A DNA stretch of 47,137 nt from an uncultured Lachnoclostridium sp. (GTDB taxonomy: Bacteria; Bacillota; Clostridia; Lachnospirales; Lachnospiraceae), in NCBI GenBank assembly GCA_947565985.1, contig CANOID010000009.1, forward strand, positions 1-47,137, in the 5' to 3' direction. Positions 1-8,135 of the stretch are shown here, in pieces. Numbering within the stretch: position 1 is the first letter of the stretch; the number at the start of each line of letters is the position of its first letter. Under the pieces are notes generated by a model, which made no database searches, was not told the origin of the DNA, and worked only from the letters and a program-made list of their open reading frames with translations. The position numbers and the translations under genes are program-made.

Positions 1-789
1 GTAGGCATTCATCTGGAAGGACCATTTATAAATTCACAAATGGCAGGAGCACAAAATCCTGAATATCTGATAAATCCAGATATTAGTATGTTTAAGCGTC
101 TGCAGAAGGATGGAAAAAGTCTAATTAAGATTGTAAGCATTGCACCAGAATTGGATAATGCAATGGAATTTATTGCATCTTGTAAGGATATGACAACTAT
201 ATCTCTTGCACACACCTGTGCAGATTATGAAACAGCAAAAAAAGCATTTTCACTTGGTGCTAATCATATGACACATTTGTATAATGCTATGTTAGGCATT
301 AGCCACCGTATGCCTGGTCCAATAGTAGCAGCGTGGGAACATGGTGCAGAAGTAGAGCTTATAACAGATGGTGTGCATATTCATCCGTCAGTTGTACAGC
401 TTACATTTCGTGTTTTTGGACCAGAGCATGTCATTCTTATTTCAGACAGCATGAGAGCTTGTGGTCTTTCAGATGGACTGTATCAGCTTGGAGGACAGCA
501 GGTAGAAGTGCATGGAGGACGAGCCGTACTTGCAGACCATAAAGACACAATAGCAGGCAGTGCAACTTGTCTTTTTGAATGTATGAAAAGGGCAGTTCTT
601 GATATGGGAATTCCTTTGGAAGAGGCTGTATGGGCAGCAAGCGAAAATCCAGCAAAGTCCATTGGCATTTATAATGATTATGGCTCACTAGAATCAGGAC
701 ACTATGGAAATATAGTTTTAATTGATAAAGATATTAATATTAGCCATATTATACAAAAGGGAAAACTGCTGACCAATAAGGTAAAGTGA
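1..789 (+). CDS. nagA: N-acetylglucosamine-6-phosphate deacetylase, 3' part
   Basis: The 5' end lies outside the window; the reading frame is open from base 1 and codes for 262 residues. NagA removes the acetyl group from GlcNAc-6-phosphate in the cytoplasm, giving glucosamine-6-phosphate for amino sugar use and wall recycling. Visible family motifs are HLEGPF near the visible start (metal-binding Glu), LAHT (about residue 70) and THLYNAM (about 91), which hold the metal-binding histidines, and LISDSMRACG, which holds the catalytic Asp. The C-terminal part is complete, so only about the first third is missing. The gene ends 16 bp before the FAD oxidoreductase and is probably cotranscribed with it. 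Family assignment is firm. Confidence 0.93.
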   Translation, partial: VGIHLEGPFINSQMAGAQNPEYLINPDISMFKRLQKDGKSLIKIVSIAPELDNAMEFIASCKDMTTISLAHTCADYETAKKAFSLGANHMTHLYNAMLGISHRMPGPIVAAWEHGAEVELITDGVHIHPSVVQLTFRVFGPEHVILISDSMRACGLSDGLYQLGGQQVEVHGGRAVLADHKDTIAGSATCLFECMKRAVLDMGIPLEEAVWAASENPAKSIGIYNDYGSLESGHYGNIVLIDKDINISHIIQKGKLLTNKVK

Positions 790-805
790 AAGGCAGGGCT
801 ATTTT

Positions 806-2488
806 ATGATAAAATTATCACAGATTAAAGTATCAGCAGAATCTGTTATTAAAGTTTCACCAAAAGAGGATATAAGACACGGCATAATTTCAGATAAAGA
901 AAAAGAACTTGTATTATCCGCTGTTTATAAGAAACTTAGTATACAAACAACAAATGAAATATACGATTTCAAAATACAGAAAAAATCCTTGGATGCAAGA
1001 AATAAAAATAACCATAAAAGTATTAATTTTATTTACAATGTAGAGTTTAGATGCAAAGATGAACAGAAGTTAATTAAGCGTTATGGAAAAAATGATGCTT
1101 GTATTTTACCAGATTTACCAGATAAAAAAGTCAGCAATACAATAGTATTTAATAATAAAAAAGATAGGTGTATAATTATTGCAGGAATGGGACCAGCAGG
1201 ATTGTTTGCAGCACTGGAACTTGCAAGGGCAGGGTTTTGTCCTATTGTGCTTGAAAGAGGAAAAAACGTAGAAGAACGCCAAAAAATTGTCGAGAGCTTT
1301 TGGAATAAAGAAAAGTTAAATACTGAGTGTAATGTCCAGTTTGGTGAAGGTGGTGCAGGCACATTTTCCGATGGAAAACTAAATACTCTGATAAAAGATA
1401 AAGATGGTTATAACCGCAGGGTTCTAAATACATTGGCAGAATATGGTGCACCATCTGAAATATTGTATTTACACAAGCCACATATTGGAACAGACAAACT
1501 TAAAGGCATTGTAAAAGCATTGCGGCAAGAGATTATAAAACTTGGTGGTACAGTCTATTTTGACACAAAACTAACAGGAATAATATGCATAAATAACAGC
1601 ATAAATGCTATAAAAATTTCTAAAAATACTAGTAGCAGCAACAGTTATAACACAGATGAAATATTAGATTGTACACACCTTATACTTGCCACAGGGCACA
1701 GTGCACGTGATACTTTTTATCAATTAAATCAAAGTGGATTATATATGGAACCAAAACCATTTGCAATCGGAGTACGTATAGAGCATCCACAGGAAATGAT
1801 TAGTATTAATCAGTATGGAAACCTTTATAAAAAGCTTCCAGCAGCAGATTATAAACTTTCTTATACTACTAAGACAGGACGAGGTGTTTATTCATTCTGT
1901 ATGTGTCCGGGCGGTTATGTTGTAAATTCATCATCAGAGCTTGGACGGCTTGCAGTAAACGGAATGAGCAATTATGAACGTGATGGACAAAATGCAAATA
2001 GTGCAATAGTAGTTACTGTTTCACCAGAAGATTTTGGAGGACGTGGAGTACTTGCTGGCATAGAATTTCAGCGAAGATGGGAAGAAGAAGCCTATAAACT
2101 GGCAGACGGGAAAATTCCTGTACAGCTTTTAACAGACTTTTGTAATAATGTAAAAAGCACAGGATTTGGAGAAGTATTACCAGATATAAAAGGTAGTTAT
2201 GGATTCGCCAATGTAAGAAAAGCACTTCCTTCTTTTATTGGTCATTCAATAGTAGAGAGCATAACAGCATTTGAAAGAAAAATTAAAGGGTATTCAAGAG
2301 AAGACGCGATAATTTCAGGTGTAGAAAGCAGAACATCATCACCTGTAAGAATTAAACGTGATGTAAGCTTACAGTCAAATGTACATGGAATATATCCATG
2401 TGGTGAGGGTGCAGGGTATGCAGGAGGCATAACATCTGCTGCTGCAGATGGAATACGTGTTGCAGAGACTATTATAAATAGTATATAA
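806..2488 (+). CDS. FAD-dependent oxidoreductase, COG2509 family
   Basis: A 560-residue flavoprotein of the uncharacterised FAD-dependent dehydrogenase family. About 120 N-terminal residues form the family-specific extension. A dinucleotide-binding motif follows (GMGPAGLFAA near residue 127, then LERG at the end of the second strand). GEGGAGTFSDGKLNT (near residue 176) and the C-terminal GEGAGYAGG are typical of this family and of related HI0933/thiazole-type flavoproteins. The ATG at 806 has AGGCAGG upstream. Substrate and physiological role are unknown. It sits between nagA and a DUF896 gene with short gaps, so an operon is likely. The protein is soluble, with no signal peptide or membrane segment. 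Confidence 0.85.
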   Translation: MIKLSQIKVSAESVIKVSPKEDIRHGIISDKEKELVLSAVYKKLSIQTTNEIYDFKIQKKSLDARNKNNHKSINFIYNVEFRCKDEQKLIKRYGKNDACILPDLPDKKVSNTIVFNNKKDRCIIIAGMGPAGLFAALELARAGFCPIVLERGKNVEERQKIVESFWNKEKLNTECNVQFGEGGAGTFSDGKLNTLIKDKDGYNRRVLNTLAEYGAPSEILYLHKPHIGTDKLKGIVKALRQEIIKLGGTVYFDTKLTGIICINNSINAIKISKNTSSSNSYNTDEILDCTHLILATGHSARDTFYQLNQSGLYMEPKPFAIGVRIEHPQEMISINQYGNLYKKLPAADYKLSYTTKTGRGVYSFCMCPGGYVVNSSSELGRLAVNGMSNYERDGQNANSAIVVTVSPEDFGGRGVLAGIEFQRRWEEEAYKLADGKIPVQLLTDFCNNVKSTGFGEVLPDIKGSYGFANVRKALPSFIGHSIVESITAFERKIKGYSREDAIISGVESRTSSPVRIKRDVSLQSNVHGIYPCGEGAGYAGGITSAAADGIRVAETIINSI

Positions 2489-2512
2489 GAACTTTGGAAG
2501 GATTTTTTAATT

Positions 2513-2737
2513 ATGAATGAAGAAAAAATTGCAAGAATTAATGAGCTTTACCACAAATCGAAAAGTGAAGGGCTATCACCAGAAGAAACAAAAGAACAGC
2601 AGGAACTTAGAAAAGAGTATATAGATTCAGTAAGAAATAATTTGAAAGGTCAACTTGACAATATAACAATTGTAAATCCTGACGGTACAACAAGGGATTT
2701 AGGCAGGGAGCGTGCAGAGAAAAAAAGACTGCATTAA
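2513..2737 (+). CDS. DUF896 (YnzC/UPF0291) family protein
   Basis: A small, highly charged 74-residue protein of the DUF896 family. It starts with MNEEKIARINELYHKSK and contains the family's helical-hairpin pattern GLSPEETKEQQELRKEY, followed by VNPDGT. Members such as Bacillus YnzC are short two-helix cytoplasmic proteins; YneA-operon members have been linked to the SOS/cell-division context, but no biochemical role is settled. The start at 2513 has AAGGA upstream. It is followed after 6 bp by the 5-formyl-THF cyclo-ligase gene, so the two are probably translationally linked. Confidence 0.85.
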   Translation: MNEEKIARINELYHKSKSEGLSPEETKEQQELRKEYIDSVRNNLKGQLDNITIVNPDGTTRDLGRERAEKKRLH

Positions 2738-2743
2738 AAAAAG

Positions 2744-3328
2744 ATGGATATAAAAATAGACAAAAATATACTGCGGGATAAGATGAAAAATTTACGAGCA
2801 GGTCTTTCGCTGTCTGAAAGGCAGGAAAAAGACAGTCTTTTATATAATAATTTTATGTCTCTTAAGATTCTTCAAAATGTAGAATGGATTTATACTTTTG
2901 TATCATATGGAACAGAGGTTAGCACTTTAAAAATTATAGAAACAATGCTGGAATCAACATACAAAAAGGTTGCAGTGCCTCGAGTTTCTGGAAAAGAAAT
3001 AGAATTTTACGAGATAAACTCTATGGACGATTTAATGTCAGGATATAATGGAATTTTAGAACCTATAGGCAGTACACCTGTTGCAAAATGCAGTGACAAT
3101 AAAATAATGGTTATGCCTGGACTTGTATTTGATACGTACTATGGACGTATAGGGTATGGAGGGGGATATTATGATAGATATCTTTATAGATATAAAGATG
3201 ACAGAATTTGTAAAATTGCTATAGCATATGACTTCCAAGTGTTAAAAACAGAAAGAATCCCAATGGAATCACATGATATATGCCCAGATATTATAGTTAC
3301 AGATAAAGGCATATATTATAATAAATGA
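2744..3328 (+). CDS. 5-formyltetrahydrofolate cyclo-ligase
   Basis: A 194-residue member of the MTHFS/YgfA family, which uses ATP to convert 5-formyl-THF to 5,10-methenyl-THF and so returns stored folate to one-carbon metabolism. The diagnostic segment is near residues 123-148: MVMPGLVFD followed by RIGYGGGYYDRYL (phosphate- and folate-binding loop). The N-terminal LRDKMKNLRAGLS matches the usual substrate-binding basic helix. Length is normal. The start is only 6 bp after the DUF896 stop and lacks a strong ribosome binding site, which fits translational coupling. It is the last gene of the nagA-led run. Confidence 0.92.
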   Translation: MDIKIDKNILRDKMKNLRAGLSLSERQEKDSLLYNNFMSLKILQNVEWIYTFVSYGTEVSTLKIIETMLESTYKKVAVPRVSGKEIEFYEINSMDDLMSGYNGILEPIGSTPVAKCSDNKIMVMPGLVFDTYYGRIGYGGGYYDRYLYRYKDDRICKIAIAYDFQVLKTERIPMESHDICPDIIVTDKGIYYNK

Positions 3329-3489
3329 AAAAAAGTTTTTTTTTAGTTTATGATTGAACACATTTTCTTCAAATATTAAACACAAGTGCTACATAATTAA
3401 CTGTTAATATATGTATTGTAAACAACAGACAGGCAGTTAAAAATAGATTTTCAATATATGCATGTGTTTAATGAAAGGGGAAATATATT

Positions 3490-4818
3490 ATGAATAAAAA
3501 CTTTTTAAAAATTACAACTTATGCGGCAGTTTTTGGTATTATTGGCGGAATGAGCTTTGAGGGTGTAACACGTATTTCTGATAAGTTACTTAATAATGTA
3601 GCAATTGAAAGTCCTGAGAAGACTCCCGAGGAAGATAATACAAATAGCAGTAACAAAAGCAGTCAGGAAACAACATTAAGTACAGTTAAGACATCTACAG
3701 ATAGTTCTAATGGTGTATCAGATGTAGTTGACGATGTGCTTCCATCCATAGTTTCTATTGATGTTACAGCAATAGAAACTGATGTAGATTTCTTTGGACG
3801 GACATATCAACAGGATTCTACAGGCAGTGGTTCAGGTATAATAGTTTCACAAGATGAAGATTATCTCTATGTTACAACTAATAACCATGTAGTATCAGAT
3901 GCAACCAGTGTATCTGTGAAATTTTATGACGACAGTGTATATAGTGCAGAAGTAAAAGGTACAGATTCAACAGCAGATTTAGCTGTGGTAGCAATTAAAC
4001 TTTCTGATATTTCAAATGAAACTATGACAAAAATTAAAGTAGCAAAACTTGGAGACTCTGACAGTGTAAAAGTAGGTCAACAGGCAATTGCTATAGGTAA
4101 TGCACTTGGATATGGAACTTCTGTAACAGTTGGCTATATAAGTGCAAAAGACAGAGAAGTACAAGGCGAAGACGTAAATATGAAACTTATACAGACGGAT
4201 GCTGCAATTAATCCGGGCAATAGTGGTGGTGCACTTGTTGATATTAATGGCACAGTAATAGGCATTAATTCGGCAAAATATGCAGACACATCCGTAGAGG
4301 GCATGGGATTTGCTATTCCAATTAATATGGCAACTCCTATTATTGACAGCATTATAAAAGCAGAGGCAGTACCAGAGGACCAAGCAGCTTATCTTGGAAT
4401 AAAGGGTAAGGAAGTGCTTTCCGAATATGCGGAATACTTGAATATACCAGAAGGAATATATATTGAAGAAGTTACAGAAGATGCTCCTGCTGCTAAAGCT
4501 GGTATAAAAAATGGTGATATTATTGTAAAGTTTAATAATATGGATGTAGTAACTATGGATAGTCTTCAAATGAAACTTTCACTCTGCAGAGCAGGAGATA
4601 AAGTAGATATTGTTATAAAAAGAGCTGATAATGGTCAGTATATAGAAAAAACTATGACTGTAACTCTTGGTAAAAAATCGGATTCTGAAACTGCTAATGA
4701 CAATAATGCTAATGATAATTCTAATACCAACAATAATAACAATAACAGCAATAATAATCTGCAAAATAATGGAACTTCATCATTCTATGGAAGAAATTAT
4801 AGAAATTTCTTGCAATAA
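3490..4818 (+). CDS. HtrA/DegP-like membrane-anchored serine protease with PDZ domain
   Basis: A 442-residue envelope protease of the HtrA family, expected to degrade or process misfolded proteins outside the membrane. One N-terminal hydrophobic segment (about residues 7-25) acts as anchor, followed by a Ser/Thr/Asn-rich linker. The trypsin-like domain has an intact triad: His133 in TNNHVV, Asp163 in DLAVVA and Ser245 in GNSGGAL. A PDZ domain covers about residues 290-390. The C-terminus is a low-complexity Asn-rich tail (about 400-430). GAAAGGGG precedes the ATG at 3490. It appears to be a single-gene unit between the cyclo-ligase gene and rpsO. This intact triad contrasts with the degenerate trypsin fold at 21617-23287. 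Confidence 0.92.
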   Translation: MNKNFLKITTYAAVFGIIGGMSFEGVTRISDKLLNNVAIESPEKTPEEDNTNSSNKSSQETTLSTVKTSTDSSNGVSDVVDDVLPSIVSIDVTAIETDVDFFGRTYQQDSTGSGSGIIVSQDEDYLYVTTNNHVVSDATSVSVKFYDDSVYSAEVKGTDSTADLAVVAIKLSDISNETMTKIKVAKLGDSDSVKVGQQAIAIGNALGYGTSVTVGYISAKDREVQGEDVNMKLIQTDAAINPGNSGGALVDINGTVIGINSAKYADTSVEGMGFAIPINMATPIIDSIIKAEAVPEDQAAYLGIKGKEVLSEYAEYLNIPEGIYIEEVTEDAPAAKAGIKNGDIIVKFNNMDVVTMDSLQMKLSLCRAGDKVDIVIKRADNGQYIEKTMTVTLGKKSDSETANDNNANDNSNTNNNNNNSNNNLQNNGTSSFYGRNYRNFLQ

Positions 4819-4866
4819 TTATGACCTTATGTTATTATACAGAAGTTGTATAAATTAGCAAAACCT

Positions 4867-4904
4867 CTGCTCAGAATCTGGACACTCCGCCCAATTCTTA
4901 GCAG
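4867..4904 (+). promoter_or_regulatory. stem-loop in rpsO leader, possible S15 autoregulatory element
   Basis: CTGCT-C-AGAAT (4867-4877) pairs with ATTCT-T-AGCAG (4894-4904), giving two 5-bp helices around a single C/U mismatch and a 16-nt loop. It lies about 20 nt before the AGGAGG of rpsO. Ribosomal protein S15 controls its own mRNA through leader structures in several bacterial groups, so autoregulation is plausible. I cannot match it to a known S15 leader class by eye. Confidence 0.45.
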
Positions 4905-4934
4905 CAGGAAAAAGACAAAAACTAGGAGGAAATT

Positions 4935-5210
4935 ATGATAAGCAAAGAAAAGAAAGCAGAAATTATTAAAACTTATGGACGCAAACCAGAAGACACAGGC
5001 TCTCCTGAGGTACAGATTGCATTACTTACAGAACGTATTGTTGAGCTTAACGAGCATTTAAAGGTAAATAAAAAGGACCATCACTCAAGACGTGGTCTTT
5101 TAAAGATGGTTGGACAGAGGCGTAACCTTCTTACTTATTTAAAGAAGAAAGACCTTGAGGCTTATCGTACACTTATTGGAAAATTGGGATTAAGAGACGT
5201 AATTAAATAA
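4935..5210 (+). CDS. rpsO: 30S ribosomal protein S15
   Basis: S15 binds the central domain of 16S rRNA early in 30S assembly. The 91-residue protein has the full family pattern: [37 protein letters not shown] and the C-terminal [12 protein letters not shown]. Length is normal. A strong AGGAGG precedes the ATG at 4935. The leader contains a stem-loop at 4867-4904, and a strong hairpin terminator (5221-5247) follows. It is expressed as its own unit; the commonly adjacent pnp gene is not here. Confidence 0.98.
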   Translation: MISKEKKAEIIKTYGRKPEDTGSPEVQIALLTERIVELNEHLKVNKKDHHSRRGLLKMVGQRRNLLTYLKKKDLEAYRTLIGKLGLRDVIK

Positions 5211-5220
5211 TATTTTAAAA

Positions 5221-5247
5221 CAGGGTAAAGCAGTTTGCTTTACCCTG
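5221..5247. terminator. bidirectional hairpin terminator between rpsO and arcC
   Basis: A perfect 12-bp stem: CAGGGTAAAGCA (5221-5232) pairs with TGCTTTACCCTG (5236-5247) around a 3-nt loop. The T-rich TTGTTGTTCT follows on the plus strand, and TTTTAAAATATT follows on the minus strand. It separates two convergent genes and probably serves both. Confidence 0.85.
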
Positions 5248-5255
5248 TTGTTGTT

Positions 5256-6188
5256 CTAGCAGGTAATAACTGTTCCTGTCTTACCCATTATTCCGTCAAT
5301 AGCAGTATTAATGCTTGTTATTATTGATTTGCGTGCAGGTGATGATGATGCAAATGAAACTGCGGCTTCAACTTTTGGAAGCATAGCACCAGAAGAAAAC
5401 TGCTTTTCGTTAATATATTTTACTGCTTCTTCAACAGTCATAGTATCAATTTGTTTTTCATCAGGTGTTCCAAAATTAAGACATACTTTTTCAACCCCTG
5501 TAAGTAAAAGCAGTATATCAGCATTCAATTCTTCGGCAAGACGTGCACTTGTAACATCTTTTTCAATAACTGCACTTGCACCTTTAAGGCGTGTTCCCTG
5601 TTGTAACACAGGTATTCCGCCTCCACCAGCAGCAATTACTATCTGACCTGCATCCATAAGTGTTTTGATAGCATCAAGTTCATAGATTTCCATAGGGCGT
5701 GGTGCAGCTATAATACGCTGGTAGCCTTTGCCATCTTCAAATACAACATGGTTTCCTTTTTTTTCTTCAGCTTTCGCTTCTTCTTCTGTCATATACCTTC
5801 CGATTAATTTATCAGGATAAGAAAATGCTGTATCAAATGGGTCAACACGCACCTGTGTGATAATTGTGGAAACAGGTTTATATATACCTCTGTTTAAAAG
5901 TTCTGTCCTAATTTCATTCTGCAAATCATAGCCTATATAGCCTTGACTCATCGCACTGCATATGGACATAGGTGCAACTGTATTAGATGGTTCAAGACGG
6001 CTAAACTCTGTCATAGCAGAGTGAATCATACCTACTTGTGGACCATTACTGTGTGTAATCACAATATTAAACTTAGCTTCAACCAAGTCTGCAATAGCAG
6101 AAGCGGCGTTTCTAGCTGATTCTTTTTGTTCAGGAAAAGTTCTTCCGAGTGCACTGTGTCCCAGTGCAACAACAATATTTTTGCTCAT
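5256..6188 (-). CDS. arcC: carbamate kinase
   Basis: A 310-residue amino-acid-kinase-fold enzyme that makes ATP and ammonium/CO2 from carbamoyl phosphate and ADP, the last step of arginine deiminase or similar pathways. Seen motifs are THSNGPQVG (residues about 45-53), the carbamate kinase insertion region VDPFDTAF followed by IGRYMTEEEA, and IAAGGGGIPV (about 186). KDVTSARLAEELNADIL, LLTGVEKV and GAMLPKVEAA are typical. The usual N-terminal ALGGNAL loop reads ALGHSALG here. GGAGG precedes the ATG on the minus strand. No arcA or arcB is nearby, so it stands alone in this window. Confidence 0.93.
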   Translation of the reverse strand: MSKNIVVALGHSALGRTFPEQKESARNAASAIADLVEAKFNIVITHSNGPQVGMIHSAMTEFSRLEPSNTVAPMSICSAMSQGYIGYDLQNEIRTELLNRGIYKPVSTIITQVRVDPFDTAFSYPDKLIGRYMTEEEAKAEEKKGNHVVFEDGKGYQRIIAAPRPMEIYELDAIKTLMDAGQIVIAAGGGGIPVLQQGTRLKGASAVIEKDVTSARLAEELNADILLLLTGVEKVCLNFGTPDEKQIDTMTVEEAVKYINEKQFSSGAMLPKVEAAVSFASSSPARKSIITSINTAIDGIMGKTGTVITC

Positions 6189-6337
6189 ATTATAAGCCTC
6201 CGTTTTTTTATATCTATTCTACTATATCACCATATTTTTTGCAAACTGCTTTCTAATATTGTACAGGTGTGTTGTTTATCTTTAATAATTATAGCAGATT
6301 AACGGTCAGATTGAAAAGAAAAAATTATAATTTCTTA

Positions 6338-6366
6338 TTGACAATTTGGCAGATGTAACGTATAAT
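6338..6366 (+). promoter_or_regulatory. sigma-A promoter of the SPFH gene
   Basis: TTGACA at 6338-6343, a 17-nt spacer and TATAAT at 6361-6366. Both hexamers are perfect consensus. It lies about 80 nt upstream of the SPFH protein gene and points towards it. Confidence 0.85.
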
Positions 6367-6449
6367 AATGATATCAAAATAATATCACATTAATATATAA
6401 GAGCTAATTTTGAACAATATCAAAGGTTGACAGAATGGGGGTTGTTATT

Positions 6450-7412
6450 ATGGAAAGAAAAGTTAGAAAAGTAGAAGAAAAAGAAATCACAAGAGCCAAT
6501 GGAATGCCTATATTTCTTGTGACACTGGTTGTAATGTTTGCTTGTGTGGCACTTTTTATTACTAGCATTGCTACAGAAAATATACTGTCAGATAAATTAT
6601 ATATTTGTCTAGCTGTTGTATCTGTTGTTGGCATTGTGATATGTATAATTATACTTGCAGGGTTACATATAGTAAATCCAAATGAAGCTATTGTATTAAC
6701 CTTATTTGGACAGTATTATGGCACTATTAAAAGACAAGGTTTTTACTGGACAAATCCATTTGTTTCTTTAGTTTCACCTAACAAGGCTGCTAATACAGTT
6801 GGAAAAAAGAAAATCTCACTAAAAACAATAACTTTAAATAACAAACAGCAAAAAGTAAATGATGCCCTTGGCAACCCAATAATTATTGGGGCAGTTGCTG
6901 TATGGAAAGTAGCAAATCCTACGGATGCAGTTTTTAATGTAGATGATTATAACACGTTTTTATCTATCCAGTGTGATTCTACGATTCGTAAGATTGCAAG
7001 GTTATATCCATATGACATTTTTACAGATAATGATGATAATGATGAAGAACATGAAAAGACACTGCGTGGAAGTAGCCAAGAAATTGCAGAAAATATGAGA
7101 GAAGAACTTCAGAAAAAAGTAGAGGTAGCAGGAATTATTGTAGAAGAAGTTCGCATTACACATCTTTCATATGCAGAAGAAATTGCAGCAGCAATGCTTC
7201 AGAGACAACAGGCAACAGCAGTTATTGCTGCAAGAAAGAAGATTGTAGAAGGAGCAGTAAGCATGGTGCAGATGGCAATAAACCAACTGGCGGAAGATGA
7301 GATAGTTATACTTGATGAAGAAAGAAAAGCGGCAATGGTCAGTAATCTGTTAGTAGTTTTATGTGGAAATAAAGAAGCACAACCAGTAGTAAACAGTAGT
7401 AGTATTTATTAG
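6450..7412 (+). CDS. SPFH/Band-7 domain membrane protein
   Basis: A stomatin/prohibitin-like protein of 320 residues from ATG 6450, which has GGGGG 8 nt upstream; an in-frame ATG at 6435 would add five residues. Two hydrophobic segments (about residues 15-40 and 48-72) are followed by an SPFH domain that begins VNPNEAIVLTLFGQYYGTIKRQG. The helical heptad-rich region near 220-270 contains IVEEVRITHLSYAEEIAAAM, typical of flotillin-like oligomerisation regions. Such proteins form large membrane assemblies linked to lipid microdomains and protease control. It is followed directly by a small coiled-coil protein gene. Family is clear, role is not. Confidence 0.88.
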   Translation: MERKVRKVEEKEITRANGMPIFLVTLVVMFACVALFITSIATENILSDKLYICLAVVSVVGIVICIIILAGLHIVNPNEAIVLTLFGQYYGTIKRQGFYWTNPFVSLVSPNKAANTVGKKKISLKTITLNNKQQKVNDALGNPIIIGAVAVWKVANPTDAVFNVDDYNTFLSIQCDSTIRKIARLYPYDIFTDNDDNDEEHEKTLRGSSQEIAENMREELQKKVEVAGIIVEEVRITHLSYAEEIAAAMLQRQQATAVIAARKKIVEGAVSMVQMAINQLAEDEIVILDEERKAAMVSNLLVVLCGNKEAQPVVNSSSIY

Positions 7413-7465
7413 TTTTGCTTATTGTAGCTGTATGCGTGGCACAGCATTTGAGAGGTTATGAATTT

Positions 7466-7732
7466 ATGAGAGAAGAAAGGATTGAGGAACAAGAACTAAG
7501 ATTACAAGAACGTTTAAGAAAGCTTGAAGAACTTGAAACAGAAGTCAAGCAAAAGGAAAAAAAACTAAAAGAAAAAGAAAAGGCTAAGAAGCAGGTGCTT
7601 TTAAGACTTGCTCCCTCCCTCTGGAACGAGCTTGCCAAGTGGGCAGAGGAAGACTATCGCTCAATAAATGGACAGATTGAATTTTTATTAGCTGAAGCAG
7701 TACGTAAGAGGAAAAACGGACATAAAGTATAA
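7466..7732 (+). CDS. small coiled-coil/RHH-like protein paired with SPFH gene
   Basis: An 88-residue protein when started at ATG 7466, which has GAGAGG upstream; an alternative in-frame start at 7415 would add a short hydrophobic lead. Residues 1-45 are an almost uninterrupted charged coiled coil rich in E, K, R and L. The C-terminal part, RLAPSLWNELAKWAEEDYRSINGQIEFLLAEA, resembles Arc-type ribbon-helix-helix DNA-binding proteins, where 'SINGQIEFLL' is typical. It is probably cotranscribed with the SPFH gene (54-bp gap). It may be a regulator or a partner of the SPFH assembly. The terminator at 7787-7821 closes the pair. Confidence 0.65.
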   Translation: MREERIEEQELRLQERLRKLEELETEVKQKEKKLKEKEKAKKQVLLRLAPSLWNELAKWAEEDYRSINGQIEFLLAEAVRKRKNGHKV

Positions 7733-7786
7733 AAAAAGAATATTTGCATGATATATGTTATACTAAAAAACTATTTATATCATACG

Positions 7787-7821
7787 AGGGATCCACTAGG
7801 AAATACAGGATTCCTTTTTTT
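7787..7821 (+). terminator. terminator of the SPFH operon
   Basis: AGGGATCC (7787-7794) pairs with GGATTCCT (7808-7815), including one G-U pair, around a 13-nt loop. Seven T residues follow (7815-7821). Confidence 0.7.
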
Positions 7822-7915
7822 ATTCAGAATATAAGATACTATATTGTAAAATTTTATCTTTTATGGCAATGTTATAATAGCAACGAATAAAATACAAAAA
7901 AATAATTGTATATTG

Positions 7916-7942
7916 TTTCGTAGAATGTTATAGTCTGCGAAA
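7916..7942. repeat. left recombinase core site (inverted repeat, IR-L)
   Basis: The site is TTTCGTAGA, a 9-nt spacer ATGTTATAG, then TCTGCGAAA. The two outer arms are inverted copies of each other, which is the usual build of a tyrosine-recombinase crossover site. A near-identical copy in opposite orientation lies at 9335-9361 (24 of 27 bases match; 20 of 21 in the left and central part). The two sites flank the recombinase gene. Confidence 0.8.
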
Positions 7943-7979
7943 TAAATTTAAATGAAAAAAATATATTAATAATGTTAAT

Positions 7980-8008
7980 AATATATACCTATTGACATAA
8001 TTTGTCAA
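7980..8008 (-). promoter_or_regulatory. outward-facing promoter inside the invertible segment
   Basis: On the minus strand: TTGACA (8003-8008), a 17-nt spacer and TATATT (7980-7985). In the given orientation it fires leftwards out of the segment, across IR-L, antisense to the SPFH operon end. If the segment were inverted it would fire rightwards across IR-R towards the Big_2/type VII locus, giving a leader of about 145 nt before ATG 9451. No terminator lies between it and IR-L. Confidence 0.65.
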
Positions 8009-8019
8009 GATATTATAAA
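7992..8019 (+). promoter_or_regulatory. recombinase promoter with overlapping palindromic operator
   Basis: TTGACA (7992-7997), a 16-nt spacer and TATAAA (8014-8019) point at the recombinase gene. The -35 box is one arm of a perfect 6-5-6 palindrome, TTGACA-TAATT-TGTCAA (7992-8008), whose other arm is the -35 box of the minus-strand promoter. Two polymerases could not bind both promoters at once, and a repressor at the palindrome would block both. Confidence 0.6.
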
Positions 8020-8135
8020 AAAATATAAAAATTCATGGTTATTATTAATAAAAAATATATAATATTTTTGTGCATTTTTTAGTGAGTTTATTTCATTCGT
8101 CGTCAAAATAATAGTCATAAAAGGAGATATTACTT

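Noticed and set aside
3329-3489. A-run/T-run after the cyclo-ligase gene as a terminator
   Set aside because: The A7-G-T9 stretch has no GC-containing stem, and the rest of this gap shows no clear promoter or structure.
4012-4569. Minus-strand open frame opposite the HtrA gene
   Set aside because: Its product is Cys/Tyr/Phe-rich with no recognisable pattern, while the plus strand encodes an intact HtrA protease.
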